From: Burkholderia stabilis
GTDB lineage: Bacteria; Pseudomonadota; Gammaproteobacteria; Burkholderiales; Burkholderiaceae
Assembly: GCF_001742165.1 (NCBI RefSeq)
Contig: NZ_CP016442.1
Coordinates: forward strand, 2,542,001 to 2,606,000
Reading direction: 5' to 3'
Length of the DNA stretch: 64,000 nt
Each line of letters opens with the position of its first letter. Within the stretch, counting starts at the first letter, position 1. The notes beneath the pieces are model-generated. The model did no database searches. It was given only the letters and a program-made list of their open reading frames with translations, and was not told the origin of the DNA. Below are positions 1-8,382 of the stretch, one piece after another. A program made the position numbers and the translations under genes.

Positions 1-7
1 TTTCATC

Positions 8-238
8 ATGGGTGGATTGAGCATTTGGCACTGGCTGATCGTGCTGCTGATCGTCGCGCTGGTTTTCGGTACGAAGAAGCTGCGCAACATCGGCAACGAT
101 CTCGGCAGCGCCGTCAAGGGTTTCAAGGACGGCATGAAGGAAGGCGAAACGCCGGCTGATGCGCAGCAACTGCCGCGCTCGGGCTCGGTCGACGTCAACG
201 CGAAGGAAACGACGCGTTCCGATTCGAACAAGGCGTAA
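8..238 (+). CDS. tatA: Sec-independent protein translocase subunit TatA
   Basis: The 76-aa protein has the TatA/E layout. A short N-terminal membrane helix (about residues 6-20) is followed by the [12 protein letters not shown] hinge, an amphipathic helix ([14 protein letters not shown]) and a polar tail without visible domains. TatA oligomerises in the inner membrane to form the passage for folded twin-arginine substrates. It is the first visible gene of tatABC, with tatB 26 bp downstream. Only seven bases precede the ATG, so the promoter and ribosome binding site cannot be judged. The Rieske protein encoded at 4033 carries an Arg-Arg motif and is a likely client. Confidence 0.96.
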   Translation: MGGLSIWHWLIVLLIVALVFGTKKLRNIGNDLGSAVKGFKDGMKEGETPADAQQLPRSGSVDVNAKETTRSDSNKA

Positions 239-264
239 CGCCGGCACGCTGACAGGCATTCGCG

Positions 265-795
265 ATGCTGGATCTCGGTCTTTCGAAGATGGCGCTGATC
301 GGCGTCGTCGCGCTCGTGGTGCTCGGCCCCGAGCGCCTGCCGCGCGTTGCGCGTACGGCAGGCGCATTGTTCGGCCGCGCGCAGCGGTACATCAACGACG
401 TGAAGGCCGAGGTCTCGCGCGAAATCGAACTCGACGCGCTGCGGACGATGAAGACCGATTTCGAGTCGGCCGCGCGCAACGTCGAGACGACGATTCACGA
501 CAACCTGCGCGAGCACGAGAAGGAACTGAACGACACGTGGCATTCCGCGGTCGGCGGCCTTGACGAAGCGTCGGGCAGCACCGGGTCCTACGGCTCCGAC
601 ACGCCTGCGGCGCCGTCGTGGCGCGGCAGCACCGCCGCGCTCGCGCCGAAGCGCCGCAACTGGCGTGTGAAGCAGGCGGCAACGCCTGTCTGGTACAAGC
701 GCGCGACCACCCGCCGTACGCACGTGCAGTCGGGCGCCGCGCGTGTCGCGCGCCACCAGCCGGCCAGCCTGCGCCGGCCGACGCGCTTCTTCTGA
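265..795 (+). CDS. tatB: Sec-independent protein translocase subunit TatB
   Basis: The 176-aa protein opens with MLDLGLSKMALIGVVALVVL then GPERLP, the TatB signature with its conserved Glu and Pro at the end of the membrane helix. A long amphipathic/coiled-coil region (about 25-110) follows, then a basic, Ser/Ala/Arg-rich tail of low conservation. TatB with TatC forms the twin-arginine signal receptor in the inner membrane. It lies between tatA and tatC in one operon. The C-terminal 60 residues look unstructured, as is usual for TatB in Burkholderia. Confidence 0.95.
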   Translation: MLDLGLSKMALIGVVALVVLGPERLPRVARTAGALFGRAQRYINDVKAEVSREIELDALRTMKTDFESAARNVETTIHDNLREHEKELNDTWHSAVGGLDEASGSTGSYGSDTPAAPSWRGSTAALAPKRRNWRVKQAATPVWYKRATTRRTHVQSGAARVARHQPASLRRPTRFF

Positions 796-836
796 GTCGA
801 GCGCATGCTCGCTCGTCAATCCTACCGAGGGCCGGC

Positions 837-1625
837 GTGAGCGACCCCCAGCAGAACCCGGGCGACGCCCCGGAAGAAACCTTCATTTCCCATCTCGTCG
901 AGCTTCGCGATCGCATCATTCGCGCGGGGCTGGCCGTGATCGTCGTGTTCCTCGGGCTCGTCTACTGGGCGCCCGACATCTTCAAGCTGCTCGCGCGGCC
1001 GCTGATGGAGAACCTGCCGAAGGACGGCAAGATGATCGTGACCGACGTCACCGGCTCGTTCTTCGTGCCGATGAAGGTCACGATGCTCGTCGCGCTCGTG
1101 ATCGCGCTGCCGATCGTGCTGTACCAGATCTGGGCGTTCGTCGCGCCGGGGCTGTACCAGCACGAGAAGAAGCTCGTCGTGCCGCTCGTCGGCAGCAGCT
1201 ACTTCCTGTTCCTGTGCGGGATGGCGTTCGCGTACTTCCTCGTGTTCCCGACGATCTTCCGCGTGATGGCGCACTACAACGCGCCGCTCGGCGCGGAGAT
1301 GACGACCGACATCGACAACTACCTGAGCTTCGTGCTCGGGATGTTCATCGCGTTCGGGGTCACGTTCGAGGTGCCGATCGTCGTCGTGCTGCTCGTCCGG
1401 ATGGGCGTGCTGTCGCTGAAGAAGCTGAAGGAGATGCGGCCGTACGTGATCGTCGGCGCGTTCGTCGTCGCGGCGGTCGTTACGCCGCCGGACGTGTTTT
1501 CGCAACTGATGCTCGCGTTGCCGCTGATCGTGCTGTTCGAGATCGGATTGCTGGCCGCGCGGTTCGTCGTGCCGAAGAAGCCGGCCGAAGAGGGCGAGGC
1601 GGAGAACGGCGAAGCCGCAAGCTGA
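837..1625 (+). CDS. tatC: Sec-independent protein translocase subunit TatC
   Basis: The 262-aa polytopic membrane protein carries the TatC family start (ETFISHLVELRDRI) and about six membrane helices, including VLYQIWAFVAPGLYQHEK. TatC recognises the RR signal peptide and recruits TatA. I chose the GTG at 837 because it follows the tatB stop by 41 bp, has GAGGG upstream (about 828-832) and puts the conserved N-terminus at the right distance. An earlier in-frame ATG at 618 would add about 73 residues lying inside tatB and is rejected. The Glu-rich tail is ordinary. A strong hairpin follows at 1761-1795. Confidence 0.95.
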   Translation: MSDPQQNPGDAPEETFISHLVELRDRIIRAGLAVIVVFLGLVYWAPDIFKLLARPLMENLPKDGKMIVTDVTGSFFVPMKVTMLVALVIALPIVLYQIWAFVAPGLYQHEKKLVVPLVGSSYFLFLCGMAFAYFLVFPTIFRVMAHYNAPLGAEMTTDIDNYLSFVLGMFIAFGVTFEVPIVVVLLVRMGVLSLKKLKEMRPYVIVGAFVVAAVVTPPDVFSQLMLALPLIVLFEIGLLAARFVVPKKPAEEGEAENGEAAS

Positions 1626-1760
1626 CGGATGCGCCGGGCGGCGCGCGGCGGATGGCCTTGCGGCGACCGTTCCCGGTGCGGCCCGATGGCGTTGCCGGCC
1701 GGAAAGCGGGTAACGAGCCGGCTAGGCCACGTCGCCAGCACCAACGATCACCGATACAAA

Positions 1761-1795
1761 GCAAAAGGGCAGCCCGAGGCTGCCCTTTTGCTTTT
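1761..1795 (+). terminator. Rho-independent terminator of tatABC
   Basis: A perfect 14-bp stem (GCAAAAGGGCAGCC with its complement, loop CGA at 1775-1777) is followed by a short T run. It lies between the convergent tatC and the HtrA-type protease gene and may serve both directions. Confidence 0.85.
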
Positions 1796-1840
1796 CCGTC
1801 TACGACAGGGCACGCGGCGGCGCGTGCCGACCGCCGACCG

Positions 1841-3046
1841 TCATTCGGTATCGCTGTCCTGCTCGTCGAGCGTCTGCTTCGGCGGCGGCGGACGCTTGCC
1901 GATCACGACGTTCACGTCGAACTCCTTGCCCTTGCGCACGACGTGCACCTTGGTTGGCGTGCCCGGCTTGATCTGCGCGACGACGTTCAGCAGCTTCGTC
2001 GTGTCGGTGATTTCCTCGCCGTTCACCGTGACCAGGATGTCGCCCGGCTTGATGCCGGCCTTGTCGGCCGGGCCGCCCTGCAGCACGCCGGCGACGATCG
2101 CGCCCGACTTCTGCTGGAGCCCGAACGACTCGGCGATCTCCGGCGTGACGTCCTGCGGCTCGACGCCGATCCAGCCGCGCGTGACCGAGCCCGACGTGAT
2201 GATGCTTTCGAGCACGGTGCGCGCGGTCGATACCGGAATCGCGAAGCCGATGCCGAGCGAGCCGCCCGAGCGCGAGTAGATCGCCGTGTTGATGCCGAGC
2301 AGGTTGCCGTTCACGTCGACCAGCGCGCCGCCCGAGTTGCCGGGGTTGATCGGCGCGTCGGTCTGGATGAAGTTCTCGAACGTATTGATGCCGAGGTGAT
2401 TGCGACCGAGTGCGCTGATGATCCCCATCGTGACCGTCTGGCCGACGCCGAACGGGTTGCCGATCGCAAGCACGACGTCGCCGACCCGCGACTGGTCGGA
2501 GCGGCCGAGCGTGATCGTCGGCAGGTTCGTCATGTTGATCTTCAGCACGGCCAGATCGGTTTCCGGATCGCTGCCGATCACCTTCGCGGTGGCCGTGCGG
2601 CCGTCGGCAAGCGCGACCTCGATCTGGTCGGCGCCGTCCACGACGTGCTGGTTCGTTAGAATGTAACCTTCAGGGCTCACGATAACGCCCGAGCCAAGGT
2701 TGGCTGCGGGTTCGTCCTGCTGCTTGCGGGCGTTGCGGTCGCCGAAGAAATAGCGGAACAGCGGATCTTTCGCGCGCGGGTCGGGCGGCAGCGAGCCGTC
2801 CTTGCTGGAGAATACGTTGACGACGGCGGGCATCGCCTTTTGCGCGGCTTCCGCATACGACGTGGTCGCCGGCGCGCCGCCGATGCCTGGCGCGACTTCC
2901 CGCAGCGCAACGATCGGCGTGGCGAGCTGCTTGCCGAGCTGTCCTTGCCGTTGCAGCCATTGCGGCTTGAGCGTCACGACGATGAACATCAGCGCGAGCA
3001 GCACGGTAACCGCCTGCGCGAAGAACAGCCAGAAGCGTCTAAGCAT
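1841..3046 (-). CDS. HtrA/Do-family periplasmic serine protease (DegS/AlgW type)
   Basis: The 401-aa protein has an N-terminal membrane anchor (about 5-26), a trypsin-like domain and one C-terminal PDZ domain (about 278-375). The catalytic triad is visible: His134 in [10 protein letters not shown], Asp164 in PETDLAVL and Ser238 in [10 protein letters not shown] single PDZ plus an uncleaved N-terminal helix resembles DegS/AlgW more than DegP, which has two PDZs. Members of this group clip regulatory membrane proteins or degrade misfolded periplasmic proteins. The Pro/Glu/Asp-rich tail is non-conserved. The start lies only 21 bp from the divergent Nif3-like gene, so its promoter must reach into that gene. 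Confidence 0.92.
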   Translation of the reverse strand: MLRRFWLFFAQAVTVLLALMFIVVTLKPQWLQRQGQLGKQLATPIVALREVAPGIGGAPATTSYAEAAQKAMPAVVNVFSSKDGSLPPDPRAKDPLFRYFFGDRNARKQQDEPAANLGSGVIVSPEGYILTNQHVVDGADQIEVALADGRTATAKVIGSDPETDLAVLKINMTNLPTITLGRSDQSRVGDVVLAIGNPFGVGQTVTMGIISALGRNHLGINTFENFIQTDAPINPGNSGGALVDVNGNLLGINTAIYSRSGGSLGIGFAIPVSTARTVLESIITSGSVTRGWIGVEPQDVTPEIAESFGLQQKSGAIVAGVLQGGPADKAGIKPGDILVTVNGEEITDTTKLLNVVAQIKPGTPTKVHVVRKGKEFDVNVVIGKRPPPPKQTLDEQDSDTE

Positions 3047-3067
3047 CTGAATGGATTAGAGGTTTAT

Positions 3068-3814
3068 ATGGATCGGATCGAACTTGAATTGTACTTGAAC
3101 AATACCCTTGAAACCGCGCGCTTCAAGGACTATTGCCCGAACGGCCTGCAGGTCGAAGGGCGTCGCAAGATCGGGAAGATCGCCACCGGCGTGACGGCGT
3201 CGGCCGCGTTCCTCGAAGCCGCGCTCGAATGGGGGGCGGATGCCGTGCTCGTTCATCACGGCTATTTCTGGCGCAACGAGGCGCCGCAGATCACCGGCCG
3301 CAAGTACCAGCGCCTGAAGCTGCTGCTCGCAAACGACCTGAACCTGTTCGCGTTCCACCTGCCGCTCGACGCGCATCCCGAATTCGGCAACAACGCGCAG
3401 CTCGGCGAAAAGCTCGGGCTGATCGGCGAGCAGCGTTTCGGCGACGGCGACCTCGGCTGGATGGCGACGCTGCCGATGCCCGTCACGCTCGAGCACTTCG
3501 TCGCGAAGGTCGAGCGTACGCTCGGCCGCACGCCGCTCGTGCTCGGCGATCCGGACATGCAGCTGCGCCGCATCGCGTGGTGCACGGGCGCCGCGCAAAG
3601 TTATTTCGACGCGGCGATCGACGCCGGCGCGGACGTGTACCTGACCGGCGAAGTGTCCGAATACGTGACGCACACGGCTGCCGAGAGCGGCGTTGCGTTC
3701 GTTGCGGCAGGGCACCATGCGACCGAACGCTACGGAATCCAGGCGCTGGGCGCCCACTTGTCCGAAGAATTCGATCTCGAACACCTTTTTATCGATATTC
3801 ATAATCCGGTCTGA
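3068..3814 (+). CDS. Nif3/DUF34-family dinuclear metal-binding protein
   Basis: The 248-aa protein has the Nif3 (DUF34) pattern: an early His pair in VLVHHGYFW and a late GHHATERYG motif, which in this family coordinate two metal ions. Length agrees with the short bacterial form. The biochemical role of the family is unsettled; metal chaperone or GTP-cyclohydrolase-like roles have been proposed. The start at 3068 has AGAGG at 3057-3061 and gives the normal N-terminus ([11 protein letters not shown]). An upstream in-frame extension from 2840 would run antisense through the protease gene and is rejected. Confidence 0.9.
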   Translation: MDRIELELYLNNTLETARFKDYCPNGLQVEGRRKIGKIATGVTASAAFLEAALEWGADAVLVHHGYFWRNEAPQITGRKYQRLKLLLANDLNLFAFHLPLDAHPEFGNNAQLGEKLGLIGEQRFGDGDLGWMATLPMPVTLEHFVAKVERTLGRTPLVLGDPDMQLRRIAWCTGAAQSYFDAAIDAGADVYLTGEVSEYVTHTAAESGVAFVAAGHHATERYGIQALGAHLSEEFDLEHLFIDIHNPV

Positions 3815-4032
3815 ATGACGGATTTGCGGCGGTGCATCGAAATTTCACAATGTAGCGAATGCTTAAAAGTGAAATGATTTAATCGCTCCGATAGTGCGGG
3901 AAAACCCTTAACTATCAATCACTTCGAAGGGATTTTCATCTCCGGGCCTTGTAAATGGCGACTCCATTCGCGCAAACTAGCGGCGGAATCGAAAGTCGTG
4001 ACGGAAAATCCAACTCAGAAGTGGGGCGTGTG

Positions 4033-4653
4033 ATGCGAGACAAGGAAGAGAAACGCGTCGACAGCGGCCGCCGTACCTGGCTGATTGCGACATCCGTAGC
4101 AGGTGGCGTGGGAGGCGTAGCCACCGTCATACCTTTCGCGGCGTCGCTTGCGCCGTCCGCGAAAGCGAAAGCGGCCGGAGCCCCGGTCGAGGTAGACATC
4201 AGCAGCCTGAAGCCCGGCGAGATGGTCACGGTGCCGTGGCGCGGCAAGCCGGTCTGGATCCTGAATCGCACGGACGACATGCTGTCCGACGTGGTCAAGG
4301 CCGACAAGGAAGTGGCCGATCCAACCACGAAATCCCCGTATTCGATGCCGTTGCCCGCGTATTGCGCCAACGAATATCGCTCGCGGGCCGATCGCAAGAA
4401 CATTCTCGTCGTGATGGCCGTGTGTACGCACCTCGGCTGCACGCCAAGCCAACGCTTCACGCCGGGTCCGCAGCCGAACCTGCCGGACGACTGGCCGGGC
4501 GGTTTCCTGTGCCCGTGCCACGGTTCGACCTACGACCTCGCCGGCCGTGTGTTCAAGAACAAGCCGGCGCCTCAGAATCTCGACATCCCGCCCTACATGT
4601 TCACGTCGGCGACGACCCTCGTGATCGGCAAGGACGAGAAAGGAGAAGCGTGA
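4033..4653 (+). CDS. petA: Ubiquinol-cytochrome c reductase Rieske iron-sulfur subunit
   Basis: The 206-aa Rieske protein has a twin-arginine motif (SGRRTWLIAT) next to its N-terminal membrane helix, so it is likely a Tat substrate. The 2Fe-2S ligands are C131-T-H133-L-G-C136 and C160-P-C162-H163-G-S, each box containing one ligand Cys and one ligand His. It carries electrons from ubiquinol to cytochrome c1. An in-frame ATG at 3955 exists, but the start at 4033 (MRDKEEKRV) matches the expected family N-terminus and leaves 218 bp for a promoter. Its stop overlaps the petB start as TGATG. Confidence 0.95.
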   Translation: MRDKEEKRVDSGRRTWLIATSVAGGVGGVATVIPFAASLAPSAKAKAAGAPVEVDISSLKPGEMVTVPWRGKPVWILNRTDDMLSDVVKADKEVADPTTKSPYSMPLPAYCANEYRSRADRKNILVVMAVCTHLGCTPSQRFTPGPQPNLPDDWPGGFLCPCHGSTYDLAGRVFKNKPAPQNLDIPPYMFTSATTLVIGKDEKGEA

Positions 4654-6035
4654 TGGCCGCCGACAACAAAGAAGTCTCCACGACAGGTCTCACCGGCTGG
4701 ATCGATCAGCGCTTCCCGCTCACGTCCACCTGGAAGAAGCACGTTTCCGAGTACTACGCGCCGAAGAACTTCAACTTCTGGTACTTCTTCGGCTCCCTCG
4801 CGCTGCTGGTGCTCGTCAACCAGATCGTCACGGGCATCTTCCTGACGATGAACTACAAGCCCGACTCGACGCTCGCGTTCGCGTCGGTCGAGTACATCAT
4901 GCGCGAGGTGCCGTGGGGCTGGCTGATCCGCTACATGCACTCGACCGGTGCGTCGATGTTCTTCGTGGTCGTCTATCTGCACATGTTCCGCGGGCTGTTG
5001 TACGGGTCGTACCGCAAGCCGCGCGAGCTCGTGTGGATCTTCGGCTGCGCGATCTTTCTGTGCCTGATGGCCGAGGCGTTCTTCGGCTACCTGCTGCCGT
5101 GGGGCCAGATGTCGTTCTGGGGCGCGCAGGTGATCGTGAACCTGTTCTCGGCGATCCCGTTCGTCGGCCCGGACCTGTCGCTGTGGATTCGTGGCGACTA
5201 CGTCGTGTCCGACGTCACGCTGAACCGCTTCTTCGCGTTCCACGTGATCGCGATTCCGCTCGTGCTGGTCGGCCTCGTGGTTGCGCACTTGGTTGCGCTT
5301 CACGAAGTGGGGTCGAATAACCCGGACGGCATCGAGATCAAGGCGAAGAAGGACGAGAACGGCATTCCGCTCGACGGCATCCCGTTCCACCCGTACTACT
5401 CGGTGCACGATTTCCTCGGCGTGTGCGTGTTCCTGATGATCTTCGCGCTGATCGTGTTCTTCTCGCCGGAGATGGGCGGCTACTTCCTCGAGGCGAACAA
5501 CTTCGTCCCGGCGAACCCGTTGCAGACGCCGCCCGAGATCGCGCCGGTCTGGTACTTCACCGCGTTCTACGCGATGCTGCGTGCGACCACCGACCCGTTC
5601 AAGATCGTGCTGATGATCGTGATCGCGCTGCTCGGCGTGCTTGCGCTGATCCGCGCGCGCGGCAAGTGGAAGGCCGGGCTGCCGGTGCTGGCCGCGGCGA
5701 TCGTCGTGTTCATGTACCTGACGGAGTCGAAGTTCTGGGGCGTCGTCGTGATGGGGTCGGCGGTGATCACGCTGTTCTTCCTGCCGTGGCTCGACCGCAG
5801 CCCGGTGAAGTCGATCCGCTACCGGCCGCTGTTCCACAAGGTGTTCCTCGGGATCTTCGTCGCGGCGTTCCTGACCCTCGCGTTCCTCGGCACGCGGCCG
5901 CCATCGCCGGCGGCGACGCTGATCGCGCAGGCCTGCGCGCTGATCTACTTCGCGTTCTTCCTCGGCATGCCCGTCTGGACGCCGCTTGGCACGTTCAAGC
6001 AGCCGCCGGAGCGGGTGCGCTTCAAGCCCCATTAA
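4653..6035 (+). CDS. petB: Cytochrome b subunit of the bc1 complex
   Basis: The 460-aa polytopic protein is full-length cytochrome b. The haem-binding His pairs sit in RYMHSTGASMFFVVVYLHM and FFAFHVIAIPLVLVGLVVAH. The quinol-oxidation loop reads TPPEIAPVWYFTAFYAML, with PVWY replacing the commoner PEWY, as is usual in beta- and gammaproteobacteria. The start ATG overlaps the petA stop (TGATG), indicating translational coupling. A longer in-frame reading from 4236 would overlap petA and is rejected. It works with petA and petC in the inner membrane. Confidence 0.96.
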   Translation: MAADNKEVSTTGLTGWIDQRFPLTSTWKKHVSEYYAPKNFNFWYFFGSLALLVLVNQIVTGIFLTMNYKPDSTLAFASVEYIMREVPWGWLIRYMHSTGASMFFVVVYLHMFRGLLYGSYRKPRELVWIFGCAIFLCLMAEAFFGYLLPWGQMSFWGAQVIVNLFSAIPFVGPDLSLWIRGDYVVSDVTLNRFFAFHVIAIPLVLVGLVVAHLVALHEVGSNNPDGIEIKAKKDENGIPLDGIPFHPYYSVHDFLGVCVFLMIFALIVFFSPEMGGYFLEANNFVPANPLQTPPEIAPVWYFTAFYAMLRATTDPFKIVLMIVIALLGVLALIRARGKWKAGLPVLAAAIVVFMYLTESKFWGVVVMGSAVITLFFLPWLDRSPVKSIRYRPLFHKVFLGIFVAAFLTLAFLGTRPPSPAATLIAQACALIYFAFFLGMPVWTPLGTFKQPPERVRFKPH

Positions 6036-6056
6036 CGAGAGCGAGGAGAGAACGAC

Positions 6057-6815
6057 ATGAAGAAACTGCTTTCGACACTCGCGCTGATCGGGGCGACCGC
6101 GTGTGCGCTGCTGGCGGCGCCGGCTGTGCGGGCGGAAGGTAATTTTCCGCTCGACCGGGCGCCCGATAACACGGAAAATCTCGTTTCGCTTCAGCACGGC
6201 GCGCAATTGTTTGTAAACTATTGCCTGAACTGCCACAGCGCGAACCTGATGCGCTACAACCGTCTGACGGATCTGGGCATATCCCAGAAGGAGATCGAAA
6301 CGAATCTCCTGTTCACGACCGACAAGGTCGGGAGCACGATGTCCGTCGCGATGCGGCCCGAAGACGCGAAGAACTGGCTCGGCACCTCGCCGCCCGACCT
6401 GTCGGTCGAGGAACGGGCGCGCGGCCGCGACTGGCTGTATACGTATCTGCGGAGTTTCTACCGCGACGATACGCGGCCGACCGGCTGGAACAACGCGGTG
6501 TTCGAGAACGTCGGCATGCCCCATGTACTGTGGCAACTGCAGGGGCAGCGCACTGCCAAATTCGAAGACAAGACGGACGAGGAGACGGGCGAGAAGGTCC
6601 ACACGCTCGTCGGCTTCCAGCAGGTCACGCCGGGGACGCTTTCGTCGCCGGATTATGATGCTGCGGTTGCCGACCTGGTGGCCTATATGACATGGATGTC
6701 CGAGCCGGCCCAGCAGACCCGCAAACGCCTCGGCGTGTGGGTGCTGATCTTTCTCGGTGTCCTGACTTTCCTGGCCTGGCGGCTCAATGCCGCGTACTGG
6801 AAAGATATCAAGTAA
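6057..6815 (+). CDS. petC: Cytochrome c1 of the bc1 complex
   Basis: The 252-aa protein has a cleavable signal peptide (about 1-27), the haem c motif C56LNCH60, and a C-terminal membrane anchor (about 225-245, GVWVLIFLGVLTFLAW) that holds it on the periplasmic face. A GAGGAG ribosome site precedes the ATG. It is the last gene of petABC, 21 bp after petB, and is followed by a large hairpin with a T run. Confidence 0.95.
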   Translation: MKKLLSTLALIGATACALLAAPAVRAEGNFPLDRAPDNTENLVSLQHGAQLFVNYCLNCHSANLMRYNRLTDLGISQKEIETNLLFTTDKVGSTMSVAMRPEDAKNWLGTSPPDLSVEERARGRDWLYTYLRSFYRDDTRPTGWNNAVFENVGMPHVLWQLQGQRTAKFEDKTDEETGEKVHTLVGFQQVTPGTLSSPDYDAAVADLVAYMTWMSEPAQQTRKRLGVWVLIFLGVLTFLAWRLNAAYWKDIK

Positions 6816-6833
6816 ACACGCCTGACCGGCGTG

Positions 6834-6895
6834 GGGCCGGCGCAAGGCGGAACCCGTGAAAGGGGTTGCGCCGCGTGCCGGCCCTCGGCTTTTTT
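6834..6895 (+). terminator. Terminator after petABC
   Basis: GGGCCGGC (6834-6841) pairs with GCCGGCCC (6877-6884), with further pairing of GGCGGAACCC and GGGGTTGCGCC inside, and a six-T run lies at 6890-6895. It separates petC from sspA, whose ATG follows at 6910. Confidence 0.7.
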
Positions 6896-6909
6896 GAGGA
6901 AACGCAAAT

Positions 6910-7521
6910 ATGATGGTTCTGTATTCCGGCACAACTTGCCCGTTCTCCCAGCGTTGCCGGCTGGTGCTGTTCGAGAAGGGCATGGACTTCGAGATCCGTG
7001 ACGTCGACCTGTTCAACAAGCCGGAAGACATTTCGGTGATGAACCCGTACGGTCAGGTGCCGATCCTGGTCGAGCGCGACCTGATCCTGTACGAATCGAA
7101 CATCATCAACGAGTACATCGACGAGCGCTTCCCGCATCCGCAACTGATGCCGGCCGACCCGGTGCAGCGCGCACGCGCGCGCCTGTTCCTGCTCAACTTC
7201 GAGAAGGAGCTGTTCGTTCACGTCAGCACGCTCGAGAACGAAAAGGGCAAGGCAGCGGAGAAGAATCACGAGAAGGCACGCCTCGCGATCCGCGATCGCC
7301 TGACGCAGCTCGCGCCGATCTTCGTGAAGAACAAGTACATGCTCGGCGAAGAGTTCTCGATGCTCGACGTCGCGATCGCGCCGCTGCTGTGGCGTCTGGA
7401 TCACTACGGCATCGAACTGTCGAAGAACGCCGCGCCGCTGATGAAGTACGCCGAGCGGATCTTCAGCCGTCCGGCCTATATCGAAGCACTGACGCCGTCC
7501 GAAAAGGTCATGCGTCGTTGA
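6910..7521 (+). CDS. sspA: Stringent starvation protein A (GST-fold)
   Basis: The 203-aa protein has an N-terminal thioredoxin-like half (MVLYSGTTCPFSQRCRLVL, VPILVERD, ESNIINEYIDE) and an all-helical C-terminal half, the SspA form of the GST fold. SspA binds RNA polymerase and affects stress-related and phage-related transcription; it is not expected to conjugate glutathione. It is paired with sspB 70 bp downstream, the usual arrangement. Confidence 0.94.
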   Translation: MMVLYSGTTCPFSQRCRLVLFEKGMDFEIRDVDLFNKPEDISVMNPYGQVPILVERDLILYESNIINEYIDERFPHPQLMPADPVQRARARLFLLNFEKELFVHVSTLENEKGKAAEKNHEKARLAIRDRLTQLAPIFVKNKYMLGEEFSMLDVAIAPLLWRLDHYGIELSKNAAPLMKYAERIFSRPAYIEALTPSEKVMRR

Positions 7522-7591
7522 TGATGCAATAGGGCATGACGGAGAGGGCGGCGCGGCGTGCCGCGCGCCCGCTCCGGGTTCGAGGATTGTG

Positions 7592-8113
7592 ATGCAAGAG
7601 ATTTCAACGAAGCCTTATCTGCTGCGCGCGCTGTACGAGTGGTGCACCGATAACGGTTACACGCCGCATATCGCGGTGAGGGTCGACAACTCGACGCGCG
7701 TGCCCCGTCAGTTCGTGCGTGACGGCGAGATCGTGCTCAACATCAGCTTCGAGGCGACGAGCCAGTTGCAGATGGGCAACGAGTGGATCGAGTTCACTGC
7801 CCGGTTCTCCGGGAAGGCGCACAAGATCGAGATTCCGGTGGCCAACGTGCTCGCGATCTATGCGCGCGAGAACGGGCAGGGGATGGCGTTCCAGGTCGAT
7901 GCGGTCGCAGGTGAAGGCGAGGATTCGGGCACGTTCGACGAAGAGGCTGCGCAGGCGGATGACGTGCAGCGCGACGAGTCGCCTGCCGTGCTGACGCCGG
8001 TCGCCGACAGCGGCGCGAACGAGGAACCGTCCGAAGGCGCCGACGAACCGCCGAAAACCGACGGCGACGGCTCGAAAGGTGGCAGCAGACCTCGCCTCAA
8101 GATCGTGAAATGA
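7592..8113 (+). CDS. sspB: ClpXP specificity adaptor SspB
   Basis: The 173-aa protein starts MQEISTKPYLLRALYEWC and contains the SspB core (PHIAVRVDN, VLNISFEATSQLQMGNEWIEF, ARFSGKAH, VANVLAIYARENGQGMAF) followed by an acidic, disordered linker and a short hydrophobic end (RPRLKIVK), which in the family is the ClpX-binding tail. It delivers ssrA-tagged proteins to ClpXP. I prefer the ATG at 7592 over the GTG at 7589 because CGAGGA lies at 7581-7586. Confidence 0.94.
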   Translation: MQEISTKPYLLRALYEWCTDNGYTPHIAVRVDNSTRVPRQFVRDGEIVLNISFEATSQLQMGNEWIEFTARFSGKAHKIEIPVANVLAIYARENGQGMAFQVDAVAGEGEDSGTFDEEAAQADDVQRDESPAVLTPVADSGANEEPSEGADEPPKTDGDGSKGGSRPRLKIVK

Positions 8114-8132
8114 GGTAGAATCTCGCGCTTAC

Positions 8133-8208
<76 letters not shown>

Positions 8209-8242
8209 AACACTAGTTTCAAGTAGTACCCGGAAGTCCCAA

Positions 8243-8278
8243 AACCCGCGTCCAGCCTAGCGCTGACGCGGGTTTTTT
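8243..8278 (+). terminator. Terminator downstream of tRNA-Thr, brought by the island
   Basis: AACCCGCGTC (8243-8252) pairs with GACGCGGGTT (8265-8274) and is followed by T's to 8278. It stands in for the original tRNA terminator, which now lies beyond the island at 21618-21656. Confidence 0.75.
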
Positions 8279-8310
8279 GTTTCAGGACGTCCCGTGAGAG
8301 GCCGGGGCAT

Positions 8311-8374
8311 CCCCAAAATTTGGGGGTAAGATTCGGGGTATGACTTCCGGGATTTGGGGGTATGCCGTACCCCC
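8311..8374 (+). repeat. Inverted and repeated G5/C5 motifs at the integrase start
   Basis: CCCCAAAATTTGGGG (8311-8325) and GGGGGTA-N5-TACCCCC (8356-8374) are short palindromes sharing a TTTGGGGGTA core. The same core recurs beside the far att site (GGGGGTA at 21513 and TTTGGGGGTG at 21522). They could be integrase arm sites or operators; this is inference from position only. Confidence 0.4.
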
Positions 8375-8382
8375 GACGAACA

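Noticed and set aside
4593..7031. 812-aa minus-strand frame across petBC and sspA
   Set aside because: Shadow of the bc1 genes; composition is Arg/His-rich and no motifs are seen.
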